From positions 1 to 7,287 of the forward strand of contig JAJYKO010000259.1 of assembly GCA_021788565.1 (NCBI GenBank): a stretch of DNA of 7,287 nucleotides, read 5' to 3'. Below the pieces are notes generated by a model. That model had not been told where the DNA came from. It searched no databases and saw only the letters and a list, made by a program, of their open reading frames with translations. The translations under genes and the position numbers were made by a program. Each line of letters opens with the position of its first letter. Position 1 is the stretch's first letter. The DNA comes from Chloroflexota bacterium. GTDB lineage: Bacteria; Chloroflexota; UBA6077. Below are positions 1 to 6,076 of this stretch, piece by piece.

Positions 1-81
1 GTGAGCGCCGTGATGGGTGGCCGCACCTACGGCGCTCACGCGCTTACCAGAAAGCGGTGCTGACGCACACGCACTCCAAAT
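1..81. repeat. Truncated copy of nested inverted-repeat (MITE/REP-like) element
   Basis: Positions 1-11 and 29-39 form a perfect 11-bp inverted repeat (GTGAGCGCCGT / ACGGCGCTCAC). Positions 51-81 match the right terminal repeat of the complete element at 6077-6237 (6207-6237) with two differences in 31 bases. The inner arms also correspond to the inner arms of that copy (6119-6129 and 6171-6181), while the loop sequences differ. The left terminal repeat would lie before the window start. The element ends 8 bp from the stop codon of the minus-strand dehydrogenase, so its hairpin may end that transcript, although there is no clear T-tract. Confidence 0.75.
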
Positions 82-89
82 CCGCCGCA

Positions 90-989
90 TCACTTCGTCC
101 GAATGGCGTGCCCCCCGAACTCCTTCCGCAGCACAGCAAGCACCTTGTCCCCGAAGCTCTCCGCTTGTCGTGAGCGGAACCGATCGAAGAGGGCCTCGGC
201 TATCACCGGCGCGGGTACCGCCTCCTCGACGGCTGCCTCCACTGTCCACCGCCCCTCGCCGGTGTCCTCGACGTACCCTGCCACCTGCTCCAACTTCGGG
301 TCCTTGGAGAAAGCATCTTCCGCCAGTTCCAGCAGCCAGGAGCGAATAACGCTGCCGTGATTCCAGAGCGAGGCGAGGGTATGCATGTCGTACTGGAACT
401 GCGAGCCCTGCAGTATGGCGAAACCCTCCGCGTACGCCTGCATCATTCCATACTCGACGCCGTTGTGGACCATCTTGGAAAAGTGGCCGGCGCCGTTAGG
501 TCCCACATGGGCGTATCCTCCCTCAGGGGCAAGGGTACGAAGGGCGGGCTCGATCCGAAGGAAGGACTTCAAGCTCCCGCCAATCATCATGCAGTAGCCA
601 ACTTCCAGCCCCCAGATGCCGCCGCTGGTGCCGACGTCCATCATCTCGTAGCCACGTGCAACCATCTCGTCAGCCCGGCGGATCGAGTCCTTGTAGAAGG
701 AGTTCCCCCCGTCGATGAACAGGTCACCGCGCGCGCAGAGCCCCGCCAGGCTTCGCAGCGTCTCATCAACCGCTGGCCCCGCTGGAACCATCATCCAGAT
801 GGCCCGCGGCGGCTGAAGGGCAGCTACGAGCGCATCCAGCGAATCCGCTCCAGTCGCCCCGGCCTCGACGGCCTCCTTGACGGCAGCGGGGTTTGGATCG
901 AACGCCACGACCCTGTGTTCGCCGCGCTCTAGCAGCCGCTTGACCATGTTGCCACCCATCCGGCCGAGCCCAACAAAAGCTATCTCCAT
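90..989 (-). CDS. 6-phosphogluconate dehydrogenase, short NAD-type (decarboxylating)
   Basis: This 299-residue protein is predicted to oxidise and decarboxylate 6-phosphogluconate to ribulose 5-phosphate in the cytoplasm. An N-terminal Rossmann fold begins with GLGRMGGNM (7-15). The substrate loop DGGNS is at 93-97, the TSGG motif at 121-124, and the catalytic block SKMVHNGVEY at 171-180 carries K172, N176 and E179. The family motif EDTGEGRW is at 241-248. The acidic residue ending the second strand (FDPNP, D31) suggests NAD rather than NADP. At about 300 residues it belongs to the short GndA/YqeC-like group, which lacks the C-terminal tail of the 470-residue enzymes. The start at 989 has a GGAGG sequence 7 bases upstream; an in-frame ATG at 1043 lacks such support. 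It is divergent from the long enzyme at 1222. A related beta-hydroxyacid dehydrogenase with another sugar-acid substrate remains possible. Confidence 0.92.
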   Translation of the reverse strand: MEIAFVGLGRMGGNMVKRLLERGEHRVVAFDPNPAAVKEAVEAGATGADSLDALVAALQPPRAIWMMVPAGPAVDETLRSLAGLCARGDLFIDGGNSFYKDSIRRADEMVARGYEMMDVGTSGGIWGLEVGYCMMIGGSLKSFLRIEPALRTLAPEGGYAHVGPNGAGHFSKMVHNGVEYGMMQAYAEGFAILQGSQFQYDMHTLASLWNHGSVIRSWLLELAEDAFSKDPKLEQVAGYVEDTGEGRWTVEAAVEEAVPAPVIAEALFDRFRSRQAESFGDKVLAVLRKEFGGHAIRTK

Positions 990-1022
990 CTTGGTACCTC
1001 CATTCAGGTTTCCTCTGTGACT

Positions 1023-1057
1023 CCCTGGTAATTGTGCCAGCAATTCGAGGACCAGGG
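1023..1057. repeat. Nested inverted repeat, candidate operator or hairpin
   Basis: In the gap between the divergent dehydrogenases, outer arms CCCTGGT (1023-1029) and ACCAGGG (1051-1057) enclose inner arms AATTG (1030-1034) and CAATT (1041-1045). The right side has five unpaired bases. It lies 34-68 bp upstream of the short dehydrogenase start, so it could be an operator or a leader hairpin. A 10-bp palindrome, CAGGGCCCTG (1053-1062), overlaps its right arm. Confidence 0.45.
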
Positions 1058-1088
1058 CCCTGACGGCGAGACCCTGAGGTCAAAGTCC

Positions 1089-1121
1089 AGATTCCCGAGG
1101 TTTTGGAGACCTCGGGAGTCT
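1089..1121. repeat. 13-bp inverted repeat in divergent intergenic region
   Basis: Arms 1089-1101 (AGATTCCCGAGGT) and 1109-1121 (ACCTCGGGAGTCT) pair with one T-G mismatch around a 7-base loop. The repeat sits upstream of the TATAAT box at 1164 and between two divergent genes. A regulator-binding palindrome is possible, and so is a transcribed hairpin in the leader of the minus-strand gene. No regulator gene adjoins this pair within the window. Confidence 0.5.
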
Positions 1122-1139
1122 AGGTTCATCCTCCGGCCA

Positions 1140-1169
1140 GGTACATCGGAGTGGGACATTGGATATAAT
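1140..1169 (+). promoter_or_regulatory. Candidate sigma-70 promoter for the long dehydrogenase
   Basis: A perfect TATAAT (1164-1169) lies 52 bp before the start codon at 1222, giving a leader of about 45 bases. The best -35 match is weak (GGTACA, 1140-1145, 18-bp spacer), so this promoter may need an activator or may be moderate in strength. Confidence 0.5.
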
Positions 1170-1221
1170 GGGGGTGCTTCCGGTCTGTTGGGGGCAGCGA
1201 ACGAGTCAGTGAGGACAGGCA

Positions 1222-2679
1222 ATGCAAAACGCAACTTGTGACATCGGACTGATCGGTCTGGCGGTTATGGGCCAGAACCTGGCCCTGAACATGGACGACC
1301 ACGGCTACAGGGTGGCCGTCTTCAATCGAACCGTCTCCAAGGTGGATGAGTTCCTCGCCAACGAGGCCGCTGGTACACAGGTGGTGGGTGCCCACTCCCT
1401 GGCCGAGCTGACCCAACTGCTGAAGCGCCCCCGCCGGGTGATGTTGATGGTTCAGGCCGGAGCTGCGGTGGACGCGACGATCGAGAGCCTCCTGCCGCAC
1501 CTCGAAAGGGGCGACATCATCATCGACGGCGGCAACTCGCACTTCCCGGACACCGACCGGCGGACCAGAACCCTCGCGGAGAAGGGCATACTGTACATCG
1601 GGACCGGCGTCTCCGGCGGCGAGGAGGGCGCACGGCATGGACCTTCCATCATGCCTGGTGGGAACCCGGCGGCCTGGCCGCATGTAAAGGAGATCTTCCA
1701 GGCCATCGCGGCCAAAGTCGACGACGGCTCGCCCTGCTGCGAATGGGTTGGCGAGAACGGCGCCGGCCACTTCGTCAAAATGGTCCACAACGGCATCGAG
1801 TACGGCGACATGCAGCTCATATGTGAGGCGTACCAGCTACTGCGGGACGGTCTCGCCCTCACTGCCGACGAGCTGCACGAGGTATTTGCGGAGTGGAACA
1901 GGGGAGAGCTGGACAGCTACTTGATCGACATCACCAGCCAGATCCTCGCCAAGAAGGATGAAGACGGATTACCCGTCATAGACAAGATACTGGACACAGC
2001 GGGCCAGAAGGGCACTGGCAAGTGGACCGTCGTCGGTGCCCTCGACCTCGGCATGCCGGTCACGCTCATCGCCGAAGCGGTCTTCGCTCGCACCCTTTCC
2101 GCGCTCAAGGATGAGCGGGTGTCAGCCTCCGGCGTGCTGCCCGGGCCAGCATACTCGGCCGAGCAAGATCGCGCGGCCTTCATCGAGGACGTGCGGCGAG
2201 CCCTTTACTGCTCCAAGATCATTTCCTACGCGCAGGGGTACATGCTGCTCCGCGAAGCGGCCAGGGAGTATGGCTGGAATCTCAACTTCGGTGGCATTGC
2301 CCTGATGTGGCGCGGCGGCTGCATCATCCGTAGCCGCTTCCTGGGGAAGATCAAAGAAGCCTATGACAAGAATCCCAAGCTCACGAATCTGCTTCTCGAC
2401 GAGTTCTTCTCCAGGGTGCTGATCGAGTACCAGGCATCGTGGCGGCGTGCTGCCATCCTGGCCGTTCAATACGGTGTGCCGACTCCCGCTTTTGCCGCGG
2501 CGCTGGCCTTCTACGATGGGTACCGCACCGGCCGCCTGCCCGCCAACCTGCTGCAGGCACAGCGCGACTTCTTCGGCGCCCACACCTATGAGCGAGTCGA
2601 CAAGCCGCGCGGCGAGTTCTTCCATACGGACTGGACCGGACACGGAGGCAGGGTCGCCTCCACCAGCTACAACGTGTAA
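1222..2679 (+). CDS. gnd: 6-phosphogluconate dehydrogenase, full-length NADP-type (decarboxylating)
   Basis: This 485-residue protein has the length of the classical homodimeric enzyme that converts 6-phosphogluconate to ribulose 5-phosphate and CO2 in the oxidative pentose phosphate pathway. GLAVMGQNLALN (12-23) is the dinucleotide-binding loop. NRT (35-37) after the second strand fits NADP binding. GGNS is at 103-106 and SGGEEGARHGPSIMPGG at 131-147. The catalytic segment HFVKMVHNGIEYGD (183-196) contains K186, N190 and E193. The diagnostic DTAGQKGTGKW is at 258-268, and the C-terminal RDFFGAHTYERVD (448-460) supplies the tail arginine and histidine that reach the partner's active site. All key residues appear intact. 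A GAGG sequence precedes the ATG. The stop codon is followed by a short AACGTGTA duplication and then a repeat element before the downstream sugar kinase. Confidence 0.97.
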   Translation: MQNATCDIGLIGLAVMGQNLALNMDDHGYRVAVFNRTVSKVDEFLANEAAGTQVVGAHSLAELTQLLKRPRRVMLMVQAGAAVDATIESLLPHLERGDIIIDGGNSHFPDTDRRTRTLAEKGILYIGTGVSGGEEGARHGPSIMPGGNPAAWPHVKEIFQAIAAKVDDGSPCCEWVGENGAGHFVKMVHNGIEYGDMQLICEAYQLLRDGLALTADELHEVFAEWNRGELDSYLIDITSQILAKKDEDGLPVIDKILDTAGQKGTGKWTVVGALDLGMPVTLIAEAVFARTLSALKDERVSASGVLPGPAYSAEQDRAAFIEDVRRALYCSKIISYAQGYMLLREAAREYGWNLNFGGIALMWRGGCIIRSRFLGKIKEAYDKNPKLTNLLLDEFFSRVLIEYQASWRRAAILAVQYGVPTPAFAAALAFYDGYRTGRLPANLLQAQRDFFGAHTYERVDKPRGEFFHTDWTGHGGRVASTSYNV

Positions 2680-2698
2680 GAACGTGTAGCATAGCGTC

Positions 2699-2883
2699 AC
2701 CACGGAGACACGGAGCCAGTCTCCGCGCTCTCTGTGTACCGGGCTTTCTCGAGGCCGCTCATGGCTGTCATTCCGAGCGAAGCGAGGAATCTCTCCGGCG
2801 GTGTCACGCGGGCCGTAACCGCCGCGGGGAGAGACCCTTCGCTGCGTTCCGGGTGACAGTCGGATGGCCCGTGTCTCCGTGGT
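2699..2883. repeat. Composite nested inverted-repeat element (185 bp)
   Basis: The outer arms 2699-2713 (ACCACGGAGACACGG) and 2869-2883 (CCGTGTCTCCGTGGT) are perfectly complementary over 15 bp. Inside them, 2765-2796 and 2828-2859 form an imperfect 32-base inverted repeat with 24 matches, built on an ATTCCGAGCG...GAATCTCTCC core. There is no credible reading frame inside, so it looks like a non-autonomous element or REP-like repeat. It fills nearly all of the gap between the long dehydrogenase and the sugar kinase. It could form a transcribed hairpin that lowers read-through or stabilises the upstream mRNA. No obvious target-site duplication was seen. Confidence 0.7.
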
Positions 2884-2913
2884 TGGCCAGGCTCACGAAA
2901 CTAGGAGAGAAGC

Positions 2914-3996
2914 ATGACCGACAGTCTCAGCATCCCCCCACACGGCGAACTGGATTTCGTCGCCCTCGGCGGACTTATCCACCGGCTGGACCCTGGGATC
3001 GTCCCCTTCCGCAAAGCCACCGAGTGCCAGATTCACGTCAGCGGCGGAGAGTACAACGTCGCCGCTAACCTCTCCGATTGCTTCCGCATGCGGACCGGCG
3101 TCGTTTCCGCGATGGTCGATTACCCGATCGGCGACCTCATCGCTGAGCGAGTGAAATCAATGGGCGTGAGGCCGTTCTACAAACACTTCGAGCATAACGG
3201 CGTCACGGGCCCCAACATGGCGACAGTCTACAGCGACCGTGGATACGGCGTCCGTGCACCTGTGGTGTTCTACAACCGCTGCAACGAAGCCGCGGCGCAG
3301 CTTAAACCGGGCGACTTCGACTGGAACGCGATCTTCGGAAGTGGCGTCCGGTGGTTCCACAGCGGCGGTCTCTTCGCGGCCCTTTCCGAGACGACCGGTG
3401 AGTTGATAATCGAGGGTATGAAGGCGGCGAAGGCAGCAGGAGCGGTGACCTCGTTCGATCTGAACTACCGGGCGAAGCTCTGGAATATCTGGGGCGGCCA
3501 GGAGCGCGCGCAGTCGGTTATGGGCCGAATCGTGGAGAACGTGGACGTCCTCGTCGGCAACGAAGAGGACCTACAGACGGGGCTGGGCATTCCAGGCCCC
3601 GAGGTCGCCGCGAAGTCCAAGCTCGACCCGAGCGCCTTCCTGGGAATGATCGACAAAGTGCTGGCCAGGTTTCCGCGGGTCAAGGTCGTCGCGACGACTC
3701 TACGAGAGGTCCACTCCACGAGCAAACACAGCTGGGGTGCCGTGATCTGGGTCGGTGGTACTACGTACGTATCTCCGACCCTGGAACTGGATATCCACGA
3801 CCGCGTCGGCGGCGGGGACGGGTTCGCAGCCGGGTTTTTCTACGGTCTCATGACCGGCGAGACTCCCGAAGAGGCCGTCAAGCTGGGCTGGGCCCACGGT
3901 GCTCTGCTCACCACCTTCCCCGGCGACACAACGATGGCGACGTTGGAGCAGGTCCGCGCCCTCGCGAAGGGCGGCTCCGCACGCATCCAGAGGTAG
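2914..3996 (+). CDS. PfkB/ribokinase-family sugar kinase, probable 2-keto-3-deoxygluconate kinase
   Basis: This 360-residue cytoplasmic kinase is predicted to phosphorylate a sugar or sugar acid with ATP. PfkB signature 1 is at 44-53 (GGEYNVAANL). The strand FDLNYRAKLW (181-190) is typical of KdgK-like members and is followed by LVGNEEDL (213-220), the N-x-x-acidic magnesium motif. Signature 2 is DRVGGGDGFAAGFFYGL (296-312), with D302 as the catalytic base and glycines forming the anion hole; the usual DTxGAGD reads DRVGGGD here. At 360 residues it is somewhat longer than the usual 300-330. An AGGAGA sequence lies 6-8 bases before the ATG. It follows the long dehydrogenase on the same strand and is convergent with the URO-D gene. 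Neighbouring 6-phosphogluconate enzymes support a sugar-acid substrate, but ribokinase-like kinases change specificity easily, so substrate is uncertain. Confidence 0.85.
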   Translation: MTDSLSIPPHGELDFVALGGLIHRLDPGIVPFRKATECQIHVSGGEYNVAANLSDCFRMRTGVVSAMVDYPIGDLIAERVKSMGVRPFYKHFEHNGVTGPNMATVYSDRGYGVRAPVVFYNRCNEAAAQLKPGDFDWNAIFGSGVRWFHSGGLFAALSETTGELIIEGMKAAKAAGAVTSFDLNYRAKLWNIWGGQERAQSVMGRIVENVDVLVGNEEDLQTGLGIPGPEVAAKSKLDPSAFLGMIDKVLARFPRVKVVATTLREVHSTSKHSWGAVIWVGGTTYVSPTLELDIHDRVGGGDGFAAGFFYGLMTGETPEEAVKLGWAHGALLTTFPGDTTMATLEQVRALAKGGSARIQR

Positions 3997-4060
3997 GCAA
4001 CACCTCCTACCCGGAATGGGCTGGCGGTGTCCCACCTTGGATCCTGCACTCGAGACGTAG

Positions 4061-4080
4061 GGGCGGTTCGCGAACCGCCC
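4061..4080. repeat. Perfect 20-bp palindrome between convergent genes
   Basis: GGGCGGTTCG (4061-4070) is followed directly by its reverse complement (4071-4080). It lies in the 147-bp gap between the convergent kinase and URO-D genes, where a bidirectional terminator would be expected. No T-tract follows on either side. The sequence resembles a dispersed intergenic palindrome I recall from Chloroflexota genomes, so it may be a REP-type repeat instead. Confidence 0.6.
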
Positions 4081-4127
4081 TTATACCGGGTCGACCACCA
4101 GGAAAGCAATAGGTATTTGACGTACCC

Positions 4128-4143
4128 CGGGGCGGGAGCCCCG
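4128..4143 (-). terminator. Weak candidate terminator hairpin after URO-D gene
   Basis: CGGGGC (4128-4133) and GCCCCG (4138-4143) make a 6-bp GC stem with a 4-base loop immediately next to the TAA stop codon of the minus-strand gene. No T-run follows on that strand, so intrinsic termination is only a possibility. Confidence 0.3.
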
Positions 4144-5304
4144 TTACCCCCGCAGCGGATACCTCCCCAATTCGTGGGCGGCGTCGAACATGGCCACCAC
4201 GTTCTCGGGGGGCACCTCGGGCTGAACGTTGTGGACAGACCCGACGACGTACCCGCCGCCGGGCCCGAGATCGAGGATGCGTTGCCTCACCTCCTGCCGC
4301 ACCTCCTCAGGGGTGCCGTAGGGGAGTACGTGGTGAGTATCGATGGCTCCCCAGAAAGTGAGCTTGTCGCCAAAATCCGCCTTCAGCTTCTTCGTATCGC
4401 CCATCCCTTCGGCCGAGACCTGAATCGGGTTCAGGATATCCACGCCCAGGTCAATCAAGTCGGGGATCAGCGGGTAGATGGCCCCGTCCGAGTGGTGGAA
4501 CAGCTTTGCATCGGTGTGCGCCCTGAAGAAATCGAACGTGCGCTTCTGGCGAGGCTTTATCAGCCGCCTGTATAGGGCAGGGGAAACGAGCGGGCGGTCG
4601 ATCATTCCCAGGTCGTCGCTGGTGACCATCACGATATCGATGTTGTCCCCGACCTCCTCGAGGGCTCGCTTGGCGATGGCAAGTCGGATGTCCAGGTAGC
4701 GATCCATCAGCGCCTCGGCGAACTCCACGTTGGCAGCCAGGTCCATGTAGAAGTTTGACCATCCCCGTAGCTCGAAGCAGCGTAGGAAGAAGGAACAGTT
4801 TAAGTCGATGACGATGGCGTAGTCGGTCTCCTGCCTTAGCTGTCTGGCTCTCTCCTTGATGCCGCGAAACCGCCCCGGATCGTACGGGTCGGGCCAGTGG
4901 TGGCGCTCTATGGCTTCGAGCGTGTCGCCCTCGCCCATCGGGGCACCGGTGAGGTCGTAGTAGTAGCTGCCCGGGGGCATCGTTCGAACCACGCCCCACT
5001 CGTCCTGATACGAGTGCTCGCCGATGGGGATATCCTTCCAGTTGTCGGGCGAGCCCAGCTCGACGCTCCGAAAGTCGATCCTCAGTCTCTTTAGGACGTC
5101 CTCGTCAACCCGTGCGTTTTGCCCCCGCTTGGCCTTGATTTGGATCGGCCGATCCCCGAATCCGAGGTACTGGATGAGGTTTCGGTAGGCGGCGACGGTT
5201 ATGCCGTCGCCGGTGGCTTGTGCCAGGTCGAGGGGAACTCGGTCAGGCTCCTGGTGATTGAGAGCAGCCATAACTCGCTCTCGGGGCGTCATTTCCGCCT
5301 TCAA
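4144..5304 (-). CDS. Uroporphyrinogen decarboxylase-family protein, probable corrinoid-linked methyltransferase
   Basis: This 386-residue protein opens with the family hallmark MTPRERVMAALNHQEPDRVPLD (5-26) and is predicted to be a single TIM barrel. Other landmarks are TSDDLGM (228-234), LFHHSDGAIYPLIPDLIDLGVDILNPIQ (268-295), FWGAIDTHHVLPYGTPEEV (317-335) and HNVQPEVPPENVVAM (358-372). Members of this group act as methylcobamide:acceptor methyltransferases (MtaA/CmuA type) or have unknown roles; true heme-pathway URO-D is unlikely given the divergence and context. The HxC zinc motif of MtaA-type enzymes reads HHSD (270-273), with no cysteine. A TTG start at 5304 is chosen because AGGAGG lies 8 bases upstream; the ATG at 5292 would leave that site 20 bases away. 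It is divergent from a GntR repressor gene, and a corrinoid protein gene lies nearby, suggesting a shared methyl-transfer system. Confidence 0.85.
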   Translation of the reverse strand: MKAEMTPRERVMAALNHQEPDRVPLDLAQATGDGITVAAYRNLIQYLGFGDRPIQIKAKRGQNARVDEDVLKRLRIDFRSVELGSPDNWKDIPIGEHSYQDEWGVVRTMPPGSYYYDLTGAPMGEGDTLEAIERHHWPDPYDPGRFRGIKERARQLRQETDYAIVIDLNCSFFLRCFELRGWSNFYMDLAANVEFAEALMDRYLDIRLAIAKRALEEVGDNIDIVMVTSDDLGMIDRPLVSPALYRRLIKPRQKRTFDFFRAHTDAKLFHHSDGAIYPLIPDLIDLGVDILNPIQVSAEGMGDTKKLKADFGDKLTFWGAIDTHHVLPYGTPEEVRQEVRQRILDLGPGGGYVVGSVHNVQPEVPPENVVAMFDAAHELGRYPLRG

Positions 5305-5312
5305 TGGACGGA

Positions 5313-5318
5313 CCTCCT
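5313..5318 (-). promoter_or_regulatory. Ribosome binding site deciding a TTG start
   Basis: AGGAGG on the minus strand lies 8 bases before the TTG at 5304. This spacing favours TTG over the downstream ATG at 5292 as the start of the URO-D-family gene. Confidence 0.65.
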
Positions 5319-5324
5319 GGCTTG

Positions 5325-5353
5325 TTGACGATCGCATACAGATTGTGTACAAT
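5325..5353 (+). promoter_or_regulatory. Strong sigma-70 promoter for the GntR regulator gene
   Basis: TTGACG (5325-5330) and TACAAT (5348-5353) are separated by exactly 17 bp, each with one mismatch to consensus. Transcription would begin near 5360, leaving a leader of about 36 bases before the ATG at 5396. The -10 box lies inside the palindromic operator at 5341-5354. Confidence 0.75.
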
Positions 5354-5354
5354 C
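5341..5354. promoter_or_regulatory. Palindromic operator, probably for the adjacent GntR/FCD repressor
   Basis: GATTGT-GT-ACAATC is an inverted repeat with perfect 6-bp arms. The TTGT...ACAA form is typical of sites bound by GntR-family (FadR/FCD) dimers. It covers the -10 box of the plus-strand promoter and the predicted start region of the divergent transcript, so a bound dimer could repress both genes and give autoregulation. The link to this regulator is inferred from position. Confidence 0.7.
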
Positions 5355-5365
5355 GGTTCCACTAC

Positions 5366-5394
5366 ATGATAGCACCCCGAGAGAGAGGGGTCGA
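5366..5394 (-). promoter_or_regulatory. Candidate extended -10 promoter for the URO-D gene
   Basis: On the minus strand, TGCTATCAT (5374-5366) is an extended -10 element with one mismatch. A partial -35, TCGACC (5394-5389), stands 17 bp upstream. Transcription would start near 5359, giving a leader of about 55 bases. The polymerase footprint would overlap that of the plus-strand promoter at 5325-5353. Confidence 0.4.
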
Positions 5395-5395
5395 C

Positions 5396-6064
5396 ATGGC
5401 GGGAAAAACTCCACTCAAAGCCGTCGCCTATACGGCAATCCGCGATGCGATCGTCTCCGGCCAGCTACCGCCGGCAACCCCTGTCTCTGAGGCGCAACTC
5501 CAGCAGATGCTTGGCATCAGCCGCACCCCTATCCGTGAGGCCTTGCAGCGCCTCGCCGCCGAGAACTTCATCACCCTATCTCCAAACAAAGGCGCGGTAG
5601 TAACCAGCATCAGCGTCGAGGACTGCCAGGACGTCTTCGCCGTCCGTGAGATGTTGGAGGGCCTGGCCGCTTCGCTGGCCGCCAGGCGAATGCCGGAGCA
5701 GGAGTTGGACTCGCTCGCCGCGGAGTACGAGCGCCTCAACACGACACCCAGGCCGGCCGATCCAGAATTCGTGGCTTTCGGACTGCAGCTCCACGCCACC
5801 ATCCAACGCAGCAGCGGTAGTCCACGATTGACACGCCTGCTCGCTCTTGTCAAACAGGAAATAGACAGGCTGGGCACCTATCAGTTAACAGCTCCCGGCC
5901 GCGTTGAACAGTCCTTCCGCGAGCACGGCGACATTATTGCCGCGCTCCGTTCGAGGGACCCCGCCGCGGCTGAGGCAGCGATGCGCCGCAACGTCAGGCT
6001 TAGCGCTGAGGCCGCGATGCGTCTGATGCTTGACGGCGGTCCCCACTTGCCGGCCAGATGCTAG
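5396..6064 (+). CDS. GntR-family transcriptional regulator, FCD subfamily
   Basis: This 222-residue protein is a probable dimeric repressor that responds to a small ligand. The N-terminal winged helix-turn-helix spans about residues 8-70, with recognition helix ISRTPIREALQRL (41-53) and wing LSPNKGAVV (61-69). The C-terminal all-helical FCD domain spans about 77-210. Of the usual four metal ligands, H133 (LHATI) and H177 (REHGDI) are present. By eye the aspartate four residues before the first histidine is G129, and the last histidine in MRRHL is N199, so metal binding may be weakened. The start at 5396 has a purine-rich GAGAGGGG site 5 bases upstream and lies downstream of the predicted promoter; earlier in-frame ATGs at 5258 and 5366 are poorly placed. 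Its likely targets are its own gene and the divergent URO-D-family gene, through the operator at 5341-5354. Confidence 0.92.
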   Translation: MAGKTPLKAVAYTAIRDAIVSGQLPPATPVSEAQLQQMLGISRTPIREALQRLAAENFITLSPNKGAVVTSISVEDCQDVFAVREMLEGLAASLAARRMPEQELDSLAAEYERLNTTPRPADPEFVAFGLQLHATIQRSSGSPRLTRLLALVKQEIDRLGTYQLTAPGRVEQSFREHGDIIAALRSRDPAAAEAAMRRNVRLSAEAAMRLMLDGGPHLPARC

Positions 6065-6076
6065 AAGGGTCCCGGC

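Noticed and set aside
357..932. Long plus-strand open frame (191 codons) opposite the short dehydrogenase
   Set aside because: It is antisense to a well-supported gene with conserved catalytic motifs, has no recognisable domain, and arises from the high GC content.
990..1043. Longer N-terminus for the short dehydrogenase
   Set aside because: The Rossmann strand MEIAFVGLG begins at 989 with a good ribosome site that would otherwise be buried in coding sequence.
1030..1045. AATTG(N6)CAATT as a second binding site for the GntR repressor at 5396
   Set aside because: The half-site spacing differs by two bases from the 5341-5354 operator and the flanks do not match.
1126..1788. Minus-strand open frame of 220 codons over the start of the long dehydrogenase
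   Set aside because: It overlaps the promoter and the conserved N-terminal domain of gnd in antisense and shows no protein-like motifs.
4027..4575. Plus-strand open frame of 182 codons antisense to the end of the URO-D gene
   Set aside because: No ribosome site or recognisable motif; its sequence mirrors the conserved URO-D codons on the other strand.
5258..5395. Longer N-terminus for the GntR regulator
   Set aside because: This stretch contains the operator, the promoter and the start of the divergent gene; the winged-helix domain begins right after the ATG at 5396.
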